DNA from: Flexifilum sp963727545
GTDB lineage: Bacteria > Chloroflexota > Anaerolineae > Aggregatilineales > Phototrophicaceae
NCBI GenBank assembly: GCA_963727545.1
Contig: CAVSGS010000011.1
Span: forward strand, 310,001-374,000
DNA: 64,000 nucleotides
Reading direction: 5' to 3'
Both the position numbers and the translations under genes were made by a program. Below are positions 8,513 through 16,302 of this stretch, piece after piece (position 1 is the stretch's first letter; each line of letters opens with the position of its first letter). The notes under the pieces are model-generated. The model was given only the letters and a program-made list of their open reading frames with translations, was not told where the DNA came from and ran no database searches.

Positions 8513-9286
8513 CTACGGGTACAAATACGGGTGTTCCGGCTGATCGACCTGATCGACGCTGGTCGCTTGCAGCACCGGCATGGGACTGCCCTGAAAATCG
8601 GCGACGCTGAAGGTGCCTTTGACTTCCAGCCATTCGCCCTGTTTGAGCGTCGGCAGCTGATCCCAGACGACGGGCACGCCGATGGCAGTCGCGTCAGCAA
8701 CGCAGCAGCTAATCGCAAAGCGCGCGACCATGAACTGATTGGTGCCGAAACTCGGCTCGATGTACATGAAGCCGATCACGTCGGCGGGCTGCCCCTCGAA
8801 GGTGCTCGCGTCGGCGGAGTTGAAGGCACGCACCCAGTCGAGCACGTTACGCTGCTCCGGCGCGACGTTGAAGGTCTGCGTATCGCTCAGCGCCACCGAC
8901 GAGGTGCTGATACTGCCGCTGACCGCCTGCGCGCCGAGCGGCTGCGACGGCACCAGCGTGCCCAGCACCAGCGGCACGGCAATGATCGCCAGCGAGCGCC
9001 ACGAAATCTGCTCGTGGACGTGATCGTGCTCATGTTCATCATGATCATGTTCGTGCTCATGGTGATCACGCAGCAGGTGGAGCGCGCTGAACAGAGCGAT
9101 CAGCAGGAAGATCGCCGAGGCGACGTAGCTCAGCCACGCGAAACGCGCGTTGATGTAGTTGGTCAGGTTGCCGCTGACGATGTTGTAGGCGAAATAGATG
9201 CCCAATCCGAACAGCAGCGCCGTCTTGATCCACAACTGGATCGTCTCGGTGCGCTCGTCGTGATCATGCGTCGTAATCGCGGTCAT
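8513..9286 (-). CDS. TIGR03943/DUF1980 (YcgQ-like) membrane protein with His-rich loop
   Basis: This 257-residue protein probably works with the permease encoded just upstream. Two membrane helices (about 18-40 and 50-72) are followed by a loop with 9 His among Glu/Asp residues (HHEHEHDHDEHEHDHVHE), a likely zinc or other metal site, then a third helix and an external domain. That domain carries FAISCCVADATAIGVPV, the hallmark Cys-Cys motif of the family. From general knowledge, YcgQ/YcgR pairs are linked to zinc regulons; no Zur gene is present here. Start ATG 9286 has GGAG five bases upstream, so the longer N-terminal extension is rejected. The two genes are 183 bases apart. Confidence 0.8.
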   Translation of the reverse strand: MTAITTHDHDERTETIQLWIKTALLFGLGIYFAYNIVSGNLTNYINARFAWLSYVASAIFLLIALFSALHLLRDHHEHEHDHDEHEHDHVHEQISWRSLAIIAVPLVLGTLVPSQPLGAQAVSGSISTSSVALSDTQTFNVAPEQRNVLDWVRAFNSADASTFEGQPADVIGFMYIEPSFGTNQFMVARFAISCCVADATAIGVPVVWDQLPTLKQGEWLEVKGTFSVADFQGSPMPVLQATSVDQVDQPEHPYLYP

Positions 9287-9299
9287 TGTTACTCCGTCA

Positions 9300-9333
9300 A
9301 GGACTGAGGTTCGAGGACTGAGGACTGAGACAA
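9300..9333. repeat. GAGGACT heptamer repeat array
   Basis: Units GAGGTTC, GAGGACT, GAGGACT and GAG follow each other in a 7-base register between the two YcgQ/R-like genes. A partner array in the opposite orientation is at 9432-9463. Confidence 0.75.
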
Positions 9334-9358
9334 GAAAAATCGCTGCGAAACGCGCACC

Positions 9359-9386
9359 GTAGGGGCGTAACATGTTACGCCCCTAC
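9359..9386. repeat. GTAGGGGC-family palindrome (copy 3)
   Basis: This is a perfect 28-bp palindrome with half-site GTAGGGGCGTAACA, about 83 bases beyond the permease stop, between two arrays of the GAGGACT heptamer. Confidence 0.85.
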
Positions 9387-9431
9387 AACCACGTCCCCAT
9401 TTTTGTATTCTGCCCATTTGCCCTGTTCTTC

Positions 9432-9463
9432 CTCTCAGTCCTCAGTCCTGAAGTTCTCAGTCC
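9432..9463. repeat. AGTCCTC heptamer array, inverted relative to 9300-9333
   Basis: Repeats of CTCAGTC/CTCAGTCCT are complementary to the GAGGACT array 100 bases away, so the transcript could form a large stem with the copy-3 palindrome at its tip. Confidence 0.7.
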
Positions 9464-9469
9464 TATTTT

Positions 9470-10522
9470 CTAAAACGCCACATTCAAATTCATCCAGATG
9501 CCGATCAGCATGGTCATCAGCAGCGGCAGCAGGATCAAGTACAAGACGGTGCGGCGCTTGAACACGCCGAGGAACATCAGCGTGCTCTTGATGTCCACCA
9601 TCGGTCCGAAGGTCAGGAAGGCGAGGATCGAGCCGGTGGTGAAGGTCCCGGCGAAGGCGAGCGCCAAGAAGGCATCGACCGTCGAGCAGACGCTGAGCAC
9701 GAAGGCGAGCAGCTGCATCACGATCACCGAGATCACCGGACCGCGACCGAGCGCCAGCAGCACGTCTTGGCTGATCAGCGTTTGCATCGCCGCCGCCAGC
9801 AGCGATCCGAGGATCAGGTAGCGCCCCATCTCGAAGAACTCGTCGCCCGCGTCGATGATCGAGTCGCGCAGCCCCAGCAGGATCGGCTTGCGCGGCGCGC
9901 TGGTGTAGAGCGGGATCACGCCGTCACGCCCGAAGTGATCGTCGAGACCGTCACCGCCCATGACCGGCGCGAACGAGGTCGGGCGCAGCACATCCTGCGG
10001 GCGGGCGGCGAAGGCGAAGACCAGCCCGACCGCCATCGCTACCACCGCCGTGATCACCAACCGCCCGATCAGCACGGGACCGAAGCCGAAGGCGACGTAG
10101 GTGCTGACCAGCACAATCGGGTTGATGGCGGGCGCTGCCAGCAGGAAGGTCACGCCGACCGACATCGGCAGCCCCTTCATGTACAGCCGCCGCACGACCG
10201 GCACGACGCCGCACTCGCAGACCGGGAAGACGAAGCCCATGAAGGTGCCGATCAGCGTGGCGAGGATCGGGTTGCGCGGCATCCAGCGGGCGATGTCGTC
10301 CGGGCTGACGAAGTTGTCGATCAAGCCGGACGCGACCGTGCCGAGCAGCAAGAACGGGATCGCCTCGATGAAGATGCCGAGAAAGCGCGTGCTGAAGATG
10401 CTCAGGATGGTGCTGAAGCTGTCGCCCGTGCCGATCAGCGCGAGCGCGAGGACGATCACGACCGCCAGCGCCACGACGATCAGCAGCGCGCGCACTGGCG
10501 TGAACTTGGCTTGAGCAGTCAA
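9470..10522 (-). CDS. UPF0718/DUF318 permease (YcgR/YraQ-like)
   Basis: This 350-residue permease has the split two-part layout of its family: an N-terminal helix bundle with PVCECGVVPVVRRLYMKG followed by APAINPIVLVSTYVAFG, and a C-terminal bundle with VLSVCSTVDAFLALAF and GPMVDIKSTLMFLGVF. The conserved Cys pairs and the repeated 'NP/DI' turns are family features. It probably exports or imports a metal or metal complex together with the His-rich protein downstream. The start is TTG 10522, with GAGGG six bases upstream; no ATG or GTG in a better position was found. An ArsP-type role is possible, but no ars regulator or reductase is nearby. Confidence 0.82.
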   Translation of the reverse strand: MTAQAKFTPVRALLIVVALAVVIVLALALIGTGDSFSTILSIFSTRFLGIFIEAIPFLLLGTVASGLIDNFVSPDDIARWMPRNPILATLIGTFMGFVFPVCECGVVPVVRRLYMKGLPMSVGVTFLLAAPAINPIVLVSTYVAFGFGPVLIGRLVITAVVAMAVGLVFAFAARPQDVLRPTSFAPVMGGDGLDDHFGRDGVIPLYTSAPRKPILLGLRDSIIDAGDEFFEMGRYLILGSLLAAAMQTLISQDVLLALGRGPVISVIVMQLLAFVLSVCSTVDAFLALAFAGTFTTGSILAFLTFGPMVDIKSTLMFLGVFKRRTVLYLILLPLLMTMLIGIWMNLNVAF

Positions 10523-11514
10523 CTTGAACCCTCATGCCCACTCATTTGCGAATGGGGCTATTGTAGTCAAAAACATGAATGCGGGGTGAGAAGGACGAGC
10601 GATTCAGCGGCTTTCGAGGATACGCAGGAAATCGAGCGCGTTCACGATTGCTGTATTCTCGTAACGCTCAAGCACAGAGTAAAGTCAGTTATATCAACTC
10701 ATATGACGAGATTTAATCGACTATGATGCCTGCTTTGTGCGCAAGCGAGAAAGATATCGTCTTTAGGATCGCGTGCAGACTACGAAGAATATCTTCAGGC
10801 ACTATCAGGCTTGAAATCGCGCTACGACATGCTGAAACTACTGTCAAGCAAGAATTCCTATAACCAGTACGCATTCGTAATGTGCGAGAATCTTAGCTCA
10901 GATTATTGGATACTTACCAAGCACAATTGAAAATCTCTGTCGATTCCATCAGTCTGACTGCAGATCATAGTTTGACGTTCATAGCTGCGAGCAACTTCCA
11001 CAGTTCAAGAATTGGTCGACAAATTCAATGGCATCGCGTACGCTTCGATGCGAAGTTACCGAATTCTGAGACGGATGAGAACATCGACCTTGCACGGTAG
11101 AAGTCTGGGATCAGTCTCGTAATGCTGTCGAAAGGCTGCTGACATAAACCGTGCACAGATTAGCTTCTGTTATGAAATCCGTAGGATAAATCTGCGTATC
11201 GAAGACGACTTTAAGCTTGTCGCTCACGTCGAATGCTCGTCGAGCGCTTCGTCGCAAATCGATTCACTGTCCTCAGTCATACCTGTTGCGTTCGACCCAG
11301 CTCCGGATCTGGCTCAACAAGTCGTATCAACTTCGCGCATAAGCCGAGTCAGTAACTGTGATCTCTATTGAAAGTGCAGAAATTCGACAGTACTCAGCCT
11401 AAACGTTCGAGGCTCTTAGGGTGAAAGCTCGATCTATCAGCTTTAAAGAGCTGGTGCCTTTATCGACCATCGTCTGAATCCTCGTTTATTCGCCTTCATC
11501 GCTAGCATAAAATC
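10523..11514. other. Gene-poor, less GC-rich interval; possible decayed coding remnant
   Basis: Almost 1 kb lacks a convincing gene and is visibly more AT-rich than its flanks. One frame is open without a usual start from about 10726 to 10930 and reads protein-like (RADYEEYLQALSGLKSRYDM, then SDYWILTKHN); another frame is open at 10906-11100 (64 codons from TTG). These could be pieces of one broken gene. None of the dispersed hairpin repeats found elsewhere is present. No tRNA or other RNA gene was recognised. Confidence 0.5.
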
Positions 11515-12888
11515 TCAGTCCTTCGGCACGGTGATCGCCATCGCTTCGCCGACGTGGCGGACTTCGACCAGCTTAATCCCTTGCGGCACGTCTTCGAGCT
11601 TGCGGCGCAGCTTGGGGATCAGCGCGCGCTTGAAGCCGAGCTTCGCCGCCTCGTTCAGCCGCGCCGGTAGCTGCGACACCGCCCGCAGTTCGCCGCTCAA
11701 GCCGATCTCGCCGATGAAGACCATGTCGGGCGGGGCGGGCTTGTCGTAGTAGCTCGACGCCATCGCCAGCGCCATCGCCAAGTCGGACGCCGGTTCGTCG
11801 ATCTTCATGCCGCCGATCACGTTGATGAAGATGTCGTGCTCGAACAGCTTCAGCCCCAGCCGCTTGATCAGCACCGCCGTGATCAGCAGCAGGCGGTTGT
11901 AATCGACGCCGTTGGGCGTCCGCCGCGCGTTGCCGAACGAGGTCGGGCTGGTCAGCGCTTGCAGTTCGACCAGCAGCGGGCGCGTCCCCTCCATCGTCAC
12001 GGCGATGGTCGTGCCGGGCGCGTTGGCGACCCGCTCGGCGAGGAAGGCTTCCGACGGGTTGGCGACCTCGATCATGCCCAAGCCGGACATCTCGAAGACG
12101 CCGACCTCGCTGGTCGCGCCGAAGCGGTTCTTGACGCTCCGCAGCAGGCGATAGGCTTGAAACGGATCGCCCTCCAGATAGAGCACGGTATCGACGATGT
12201 GCTCCAGCACGCGCGGTCCGGCGATGCTGCCCTCTTTGGTCACGTGCCCGATCAGGAAGACGCTGACGCCGGTCGTCTTGGCGAGCATCTGCAAGCGCGA
12301 GGCGCACTCGCGCACCTGCGAGACGCTCCCCGGCGACGATTCGCTCTCCTCGGTGTAGACCGTCTGGATCGAGTCGATCACCAGCACGGTCGGATCGACC
12401 CGGTTGACCTGCTCGAAGATGTCGGCGAGGTTGGTCTCGGTCAGCAGGAACAACTCGTCGGAGCGCAAGCCCATCCGGTCGGCGCGCAGCTTGATCTGCT
12501 GGACGCTCTCCTCGCCGCTGACGTAGAGCACGCGCCCGACGTTCTCGGCGATGGCGGCGCAGGCTTGCGTCAGGAGAGTCGATTTCCCGATACCCGGCTC
12601 GCCACCGATCAAGGTGATGCTCCCCGGCACGATGCCACCGCCGAGCACGCGGTTGAACTCGCCAATCGGCACCAGCAGGCGCGTGCCCTGCTCGGCGCTG
12701 ACCTCGGTGAGGCGCTGCGGCTGGCTGTGCGGCAGCACGACGCGCGGCTTCTCTCTGCCGCCCTTGCTGACCTCGACCACTTCCTCGACCATCGTATTGA
12801 ATTCGCCGCACGCGGGACAGCGCCCGAAATAGCGCGGAGTTTGTCGCCCGCAGTTCTGGCAGACGTATTTGCTGCGTGTTTTTGCCAT
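11515..12888 (-). CDS. radA: DNA repair protein RadA/Sms
   Basis: RadA helps branch migration of recombination intermediates and stabilises stalled forks. The 457-residue protein has the full architecture: a zinc finger at C10, C13, C24 and C27 (CQNCGRQTPRYFGRCPAC), a RecA-like ATPase with Walker A GGEPGIGKSTLL and Walker B TVLVIDSIQT, the RadA-specific KNRFGATSEVGVFEM segment, and a C-terminal Lon-like domain (EIGLSGELRAVSQLPARLNE). Length is typical of the family. The gene is flanked by a heptamer-repeat hairpin on its 5' side and by the gene-poor interval on its 3' side. Confidence 0.97.
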   Translation of the reverse strand: MAKTRSKYVCQNCGRQTPRYFGRCPACGEFNTMVEEVVEVSKGGREKPRVVLPHSQPQRLTEVSAEQGTRLLVPIGEFNRVLGGGIVPGSITLIGGEPGIGKSTLLTQACAAIAENVGRVLYVSGEESVQQIKLRADRMGLRSDELFLLTETNLADIFEQVNRVDPTVLVIDSIQTVYTEESESSPGSVSQVRECASRLQMLAKTTGVSVFLIGHVTKEGSIAGPRVLEHIVDTVLYLEGDPFQAYRLLRSVKNRFGATSEVGVFEMSGLGMIEVANPSEAFLAERVANAPGTTIAVTMEGTRPLLVELQALTSPTSFGNARRTPNGVDYNRLLLITAVLIKRLGLKLFEHDIFINVIGGMKIDEPASDLAMALAMASSYYDKPAPPDMVFIGEIGLSGELRAVSQLPARLNEAAKLGFKRALIPKLRRKLEDVPQGIKLVEVRHVGEAMAITVPKD

Positions 12889-12894
12889 GAAATC

Positions 12895-12988
12895 AGCCTT
12901 TAGCTTTTAGCAGTTAGCGATTAGCTCTTGGCTCGTCGTTAGTTCTTAGTTTTTAGCTAATAGCCAAAAGCTAATCGCTAATCGCTTG
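12895..12988. repeat. TTAGCNN heptamer repeat with inverted half
   Basis: The units TTAGCTT, TTAGCAG, TTAGCGA and TTAGCTC run in a 7-base register and are mirrored by GCTAATA, GCTAATC and GCTAATC units about 45 bases later, so the whole stretch can fold into one long imperfect hairpin. It fills the gap between radA and the cupin gene. Confidence 0.8.
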
Positions 12989-12992
12989 TTTT

Positions 12993-13403
12993 TTACAGGA
13001 ACGTGACCCCGTACTTTTCCGCAACCTGATCGCGCTCGGCTTTCGTCGCTGCGGCGTGGAACTCGCCCAGAAAAACGTCGAGCATCGCCGGGACGGTCAT
13101 CATCAACAGCGTGGCTTCGTCGCCGATCACGTCCCACTCGTGCGGGATGCCGCGCGGCAGAAACACGAACGATCCCGCGCCCGCCTCGAAGGTATCGTCG
13201 CCCAAACGAACGGTCAGCGTCCCCGCCAGCACGTAGAAATACTCGTCTTCGCGGGTGTGAACGTGCAGCGGCGCGCCGCCATCCGTCCGCGACTCAATGA
13301 CGGTGAACGCGCCGCCCGTTGAGGCGACACTCGCCTTCAGGCTGCTATCACCGCCAACGCCTTCGCCCGGACGCAAATGATAACCCGCTTTCGCGCTGCT
13401 CAT
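12993..13403 (-). CDS. Cupin-domain protein
   Basis: This small 136-residue protein is a single conserved beta-barrel cupin. Motif 1 is PLHVHTREDEYFYVLAG (HxH, Glu and closing Gly) and motif 2 is FLPRGIPHEWDV, giving the usual 3-His/1-Glu metal site. The C-terminal tail AAATKAERDQVAEKYGVTF resembles that of quercetin-dioxygenase-like cupins in many bacteria. Substrate and metal cannot be inferred. It stands alone between repeat-filled gaps. Confidence 0.85.
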   Translation of the reverse strand: MSSAKAGYHLRPGEGVGGDSSLKASVASTGGAFTVIESRTDGGAPLHVHTREDEYFYVLAGTLTVRLGDDTFEAGAGSFVFLPRGIPHEWDVIGDEATLLMMTVPAMLDVFLGEFHAAATKAERDQVAEKYGVTFL

Positions 13404-13481
13404 GGCATTGATCCTCTGGTCTCAACGGCGAATCAGATGCCACCAGAATAGCACATTTGTTTTATTGCGCCAAGTTCGCGC

Positions 13482-13991
13482 TTACGGGGATGGATCGTGC
13501 TCCGCGAACGCCAGCACGCGGCGGGCGATGATGTCGTCGGGATCGGCGACGTTACCGTCGCTGGCGCGCTCGACCAGCAGACGCAGCAGCGGAACGTAAC
13601 GCGGATCGCCGAGCGCGACCAGCAGCGCCGCGCCGGTTGAGATGCGCAGTTCAGCGTTGGCTTTCTCATTGGCGATGTCGAGGAATTCAGCCGTCGATTC
13701 CCAACCGGGGATGTCGTTCATCTGGGCATCGAGCGACTGCGCGAAAGTCAAATTCCATTGAGCGAGGACGGCTTCGCTGTCGGCGACCAGCGCCAGCAGC
13801 GCCGCATGGATCGCTTCAACTGTTGAGTCGGGTTCAGCGCGAGCAGCAATCGCTTGGGCGAGCGCGTCGGCATCAGCGTCGCTGATCGTGACGCCCTGAC
13901 TCGCCAGCGGTCGCCGCAGCTGCCGCAGCAGAATCGCCAGCAGTTCGGTGAAAGGCGCGTCCTCAAACGCCGAGTGTCGCTCCGGGAGCAT
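13482..13991 (-). CDS. Uncharacterised 169-residue helical protein
   Basis: No family was recognised. The protein is acidic, Ala/Leu-rich and mostly helical, with no signal peptide or membrane helix (AFEDAPFTELLAILLRQLRR near the start). Its start codon lies 4 bases after the stop of the small RHH-like gene, which implies co-translation. The group Doc-Doc-RHH-this gene is a compact minus-strand cluster, so a role tied to toxin-antitoxin control is possible but unsupported by motif. Confidence 0.6.
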   Translation of the reverse strand: MLPERHSAFEDAPFTELLAILLRQLRRPLASQGVTISDADADALAQAIAARAEPDSTVEAIHAALLALVADSEAVLAQWNLTFAQSLDAQMNDIPGWESTAEFLDIANEKANAELRISTGAALLVALGDPRYVPLLRLLVERASDGNVADPDDIIARRVLAFAEHDPSP

Positions 13992-13995
13992 CGAG

Positions 13996-14157
13996 CTAAC
14001 CCTCGTCGGGCTTTGCCGCCGGGGACTCGCCGGTCGTGATCTGCCGGTCGAGGTACTGCGTCACCGCCTCGTTGACGAGGTCGGTCACGCTCTGCCCGGT
14101 GCGCTGGGCGATTTTCTCAAGCTGGTAGAGCAGGTTGAAGTCGATTTCGACGTACAT
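13996..14157 (-). CDS. Small RHH-like protein (possible antitoxin), 53 residues
   Basis: The frame starts MYVEIDFNLLYQLEKIAQRT and continues GQSVTDLVNEAVTQYLDRQ, a strand followed by two helices, which is the shape of the ribbon-helix-helix DNA-binding fold found in CopG/ParD-type antitoxins. A Pro/Ala/Asp tail (ESPAAKPDEG) ends it. A GGGA lies 7 bases before ATG 14157. It is placed between two Doc-like genes upstream and the 169-residue gene downstream, with only 4 bases to the latter. The antitoxin role is inference; RHH proteins more often pair with ParE or MazF than with Doc. Confidence 0.6.
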   Translation of the reverse strand: MYVEIDFNLLYQLEKIAQRTGQSVTDLVNEAVTQYLDRQITTGESPAAKPDEG

Positions 14158-14235
14158 GAGCTTATCCCATGCCTGAAAACAGTTCCGCCGATTATGCCAT
14201 TTTTGCGACTATTCCGGTAGAGACACGCAAAGCGG

Positions 14236-14649
14236 TTATTTGTCCGGCGACGCAGTCGGCGCGAGGTAAGGCTCCAGCCGCTCGGCGATCTGGTAGACGT
14301 CGTACTGCCCCTGCGCGATGGCGAGCAGCAGATCGTATTCTTCGGCATCGTTCCACGTCAAGCGATAGCCGTTGATCTGCAAGAACAGCGTGACTGCCAA
14401 GCGCGCGGTGCGCTTGTTGCCGTCGGCGAACAGGTGATGATAGGCGACCGAATGCAGCAGACTCGCCGCTTTGTCGACCAGCGTCGGGAACTGGACTTCG
14501 CCGAACAGCACCAGCGCCGGACGCTTCGCCGCCGACTCCAACAGATGCTTGTCGCGGACGTAGGTGTGCCCGTCGGTCACGGTGTCGTTAAGGTTGTAGA
14601 GGTCGGAGACAGTCAGGTAGCGGATCGGATCAGCGGCGTTTGAGTTCAT
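14236..14649 (-). CDS. Doc/Fic-family protein (second of tandem pair)
   Basis: This 137-residue protein has the Doc fold. Its core motif HHLFADGNKRTA matches the Fic/Doc consensus HxFx(D/A)GNKRT. Doc toxins phosphorylate EF-Tu, whereas Fic proteins transfer AMP; the short length and the motif fit the Doc branch. The C-terminus YQIAERLEPYLAPTASPDK is short. It overlaps the upstream Doc gene by 20 bases, so the two are translated together. No Phd-like antitoxin is recognisable next to the pair, only the RHH-like gene 78 bases downstream. Confidence 0.85.
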   Translation of the reverse strand: MNSNAADPIRYLTVSDLYNLNDTVTDGHTYVRDKHLLESAAKRPALVLFGEVQFPTLVDKAASLLHSVAYHHLFADGNKRTARLAVTLFLQINGYRLTWNDAEEYDLLLAIAQGQYDVYQIAERLEPYLAPTASPDK

Positions 14650-15157
14650 CCAGCAGTCCTTTCTGCTCGGCGATGATTTCGGCGATCAAGCGCATGTCGG
14701 CGTCGGCGTCGGGCGGCGCGTCGTAAGGCGAGTCCGCCAGCGGCAGCCACGCCGCCAAGTCTTTCATGCCCGCGCGCCCCTCGGCGAGGTTGAGGATCAT
14801 GGCGAGGGCGTCGTCCTGCGCCCACGTCACCACCTGCCCGTTGACGCGCAGGAAGAAGATCGCGCCGACGGTCGCCGTGCGCTTGTTGCCGTCGGTGAAG
14901 GGGTGATTACGCGCGACCGAATGGAGCAGCGCCGCCGCCTTCTCGCGCAAGGTCGGGTAGGCATCCGCGCCGAAAGCGCTGGCAGCCGGTCGCGCGACCG
15001 CCGCGTCGAGCAGTTCGATCTCGCGGATCTGCTGCGTCCCGGCGAGAATCTTCGGCTGGTTGATCACCGTGCCGTTGATGTAGATCAGTTCGGAAAGGGT
15101 CGGGTAACGGATAGCCAAATTAGATTTATCTCCGATCGTCAACCAACATATCGTCAT
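14630..15157 (-). CDS. Doc/Fic-family protein (first of tandem pair)
   Basis: This is a 175-residue relative of the next gene, with the motif NHPFTDGNKRTA intact and the substrate-side segment YPTLSELIYINGTVI typical of Doc-like proteins (IRYLT..DLL.IN). It has a longer C-terminus (DADADMRLIAEIIAEQKGLL). Two adjacent Doc paralogues that differ at most positions suggest ancient duplication or the acquisition of two modules. ATG 15157 is the only upstream start; a start nearer to IRYPTLSEL would need a rare codon. Confidence 0.85.
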   Translation of the reverse strand: MTICWLTIGDKSNLAIRYPTLSELIYINGTVINQPKILAGTQQIREIELLDAAVARPAASAFGADAYPTLREKAAALLHSVARNHPFTDGNKRTATVGAIFFLRVNGQVVTWAQDDALAMILNLAEGRAGMKDLAAWLPLADSPYDAPPDADADMRLIAEIIAEQKGLLDELKRR

Positions 15158-15247
15158 TATGGCGTGTCAGTGCGCGCGTCGAATATCATTACGCCCCTAC
15201 GCCCAGCGAATCACAGACTTGAGGAGTGATGAGAATTTCGCGCGCAG

Positions 15248-15280
15248 TGTAGGGGCACGGCGTCAGACCGTGCCCCTACA
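15248..15280. repeat. GTAGGGGC-family palindrome (copy 4)
   Basis: Arms TGTAGGGGCACGG and CCGTGCCCCTACA enclose CGTCAGA. It lies 50 bases after the M14 peptidase stop (minus strand). Confidence 0.85.
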
Positions 15281-15330
15281 GACGATGCTACCCGCACCGA
15301 CGTCTGAAACCCGTTACAGATTTGGCTGAC

Positions 15331-16278
15331 CTACGAATCTTCCGCGATCCACGCCAGCAGCGCGAGGATGCCGCGCCGATTGCGGTTGAACTCGCTGTCG
15401 CCGTGCGTCGAAAGCTCCACATCCGCCGAAGGGATGCCGAGACCGTCGACCCAGTCCGACGCCGTGCCGGTGACCGGATAGGCGGAGAAGCCCGATCCGT
15501 AGCTGTAGCCGGTCGCGCTGCCGAGCACCGCCGCCATTGCCGCCGAGCCATGCTGACCGTCGCAGTCGCCCGCGTAGATCGCGCCCGCCGCGCTGTGATA
15601 AAACAGCACCACCGCCGGACGCTCCGCCTGAATCAGCGCCGCCAACGCCTGCGTCTCCGGTTCGGACATGGCTTGAGCACCGGGATTGACGCGCTGATCC
15701 CGCCAGAAGGCATCGTGCGACCAATTGCAATCCCAATTGCGATTGAGATCGACGCCGTCCGCGTTGACCCGACCGCCCAGATTTTCGCCTAGCGCCAGCC
15801 CATCCGGGTTGGCGACCGGGACGATCAGCAAGGCGGTATCGGGCGGGAGATCGTCAGGCTGTGCCGTGAAGTGGTCGATCAACTGCTGCATCAGCCTGAC
15901 GGTGTTCGCCTCGTAGCCGCCGTGAATCCCGCCGACCAGCAGCAGGCGACGACTGCCCGTGCCGATCCGCTGCACGGTGAGGGCGCGTCCTTCCGCCGAC
16001 CGACCGATCTCAGCGGTGGCGCTGAAGGTCAGCGTTGGCGTAGCGGTCGGTGCAGGCGGTGGTGTCGCGGTGGCGCTGGTCGGCGACGGCGTGACCGTCC
16101 ACGCCGGGACGTCGCCGATGTGATGCGGCATCTGCGTCGGCGCGATCAGCAGCAGGGCAGGCGTCGGCGTGGCATCAGGCGTTGCGCTAGGAAGATCGTC
16201 CGCCTTAAGGCTCGGCGTCTGGCACGAGATGCCCGTCCACAGTATAGTTAAGCTGAGAATGAAACGAAGACGGCTCAT
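15331..16278 (-). CDS. M14-family zinc carboxypeptidase-like, exported
   Basis: This 315-residue exported peptidase starts with a hydrophobic segment ending in GISCQTPS, a weak lipobox, followed by a Thr/Pro-rich linker. The catalytic domain carries VGGIHGGYEANT (zinc-binding His and Glu), NPDGLALGENLGGRVNADG leading to VDLNRNWD (the conserved Arg and Asn that bind the substrate carboxylate), a later zinc His in LFYHSAAGA, and the catalytic Glu region DVELSTHGD. It probably trims wall peptides or other extracellular peptides. I chose ATG 16278; an upstream extension would cross the divergent lipoprotein's start. Only 24 bases separate the two divergent starts. Confidence 0.83.
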   Translation of the reverse strand: MSRLRFILSLTILWTGISCQTPSLKADDLPSATPDATPTPALLLIAPTQMPHHIGDVPAWTVTPSPTSATATPPPAPTATPTLTFSATAEIGRSAEGRALTVQRIGTGSRRLLLVGGIHGGYEANTVRLMQQLIDHFTAQPDDLPPDTALLIVPVANPDGLALGENLGGRVNADGVDLNRNWDCNWSHDAFWRDQRVNPGAQAMSEPETQALAALIQAERPAVVLFYHSAAGAIYAGDCDGQHGSAAMAAVLGSATGYSYGSGFSAYPVTGTASDWVDGLGIPSADVELSTHGDSEFNRNRRGILALLAWIAEDS

Positions 16279-16302
16279 TCCAGCAGCTCCGCAGAGGGTG
16301 GG

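Noticed and set aside
9287..9373. Extension of the YcgQ-like gene upstream
   Set aside because: It translates the heptamer and palindrome elements; ATG 9286 has GGAG at ideal spacing.
15180..15200. Isolated TTACGCCCCTAC as a further palindrome copy
   Set aside because: Only one half of the element is present; it may be a relic but cannot be supported as a copy.
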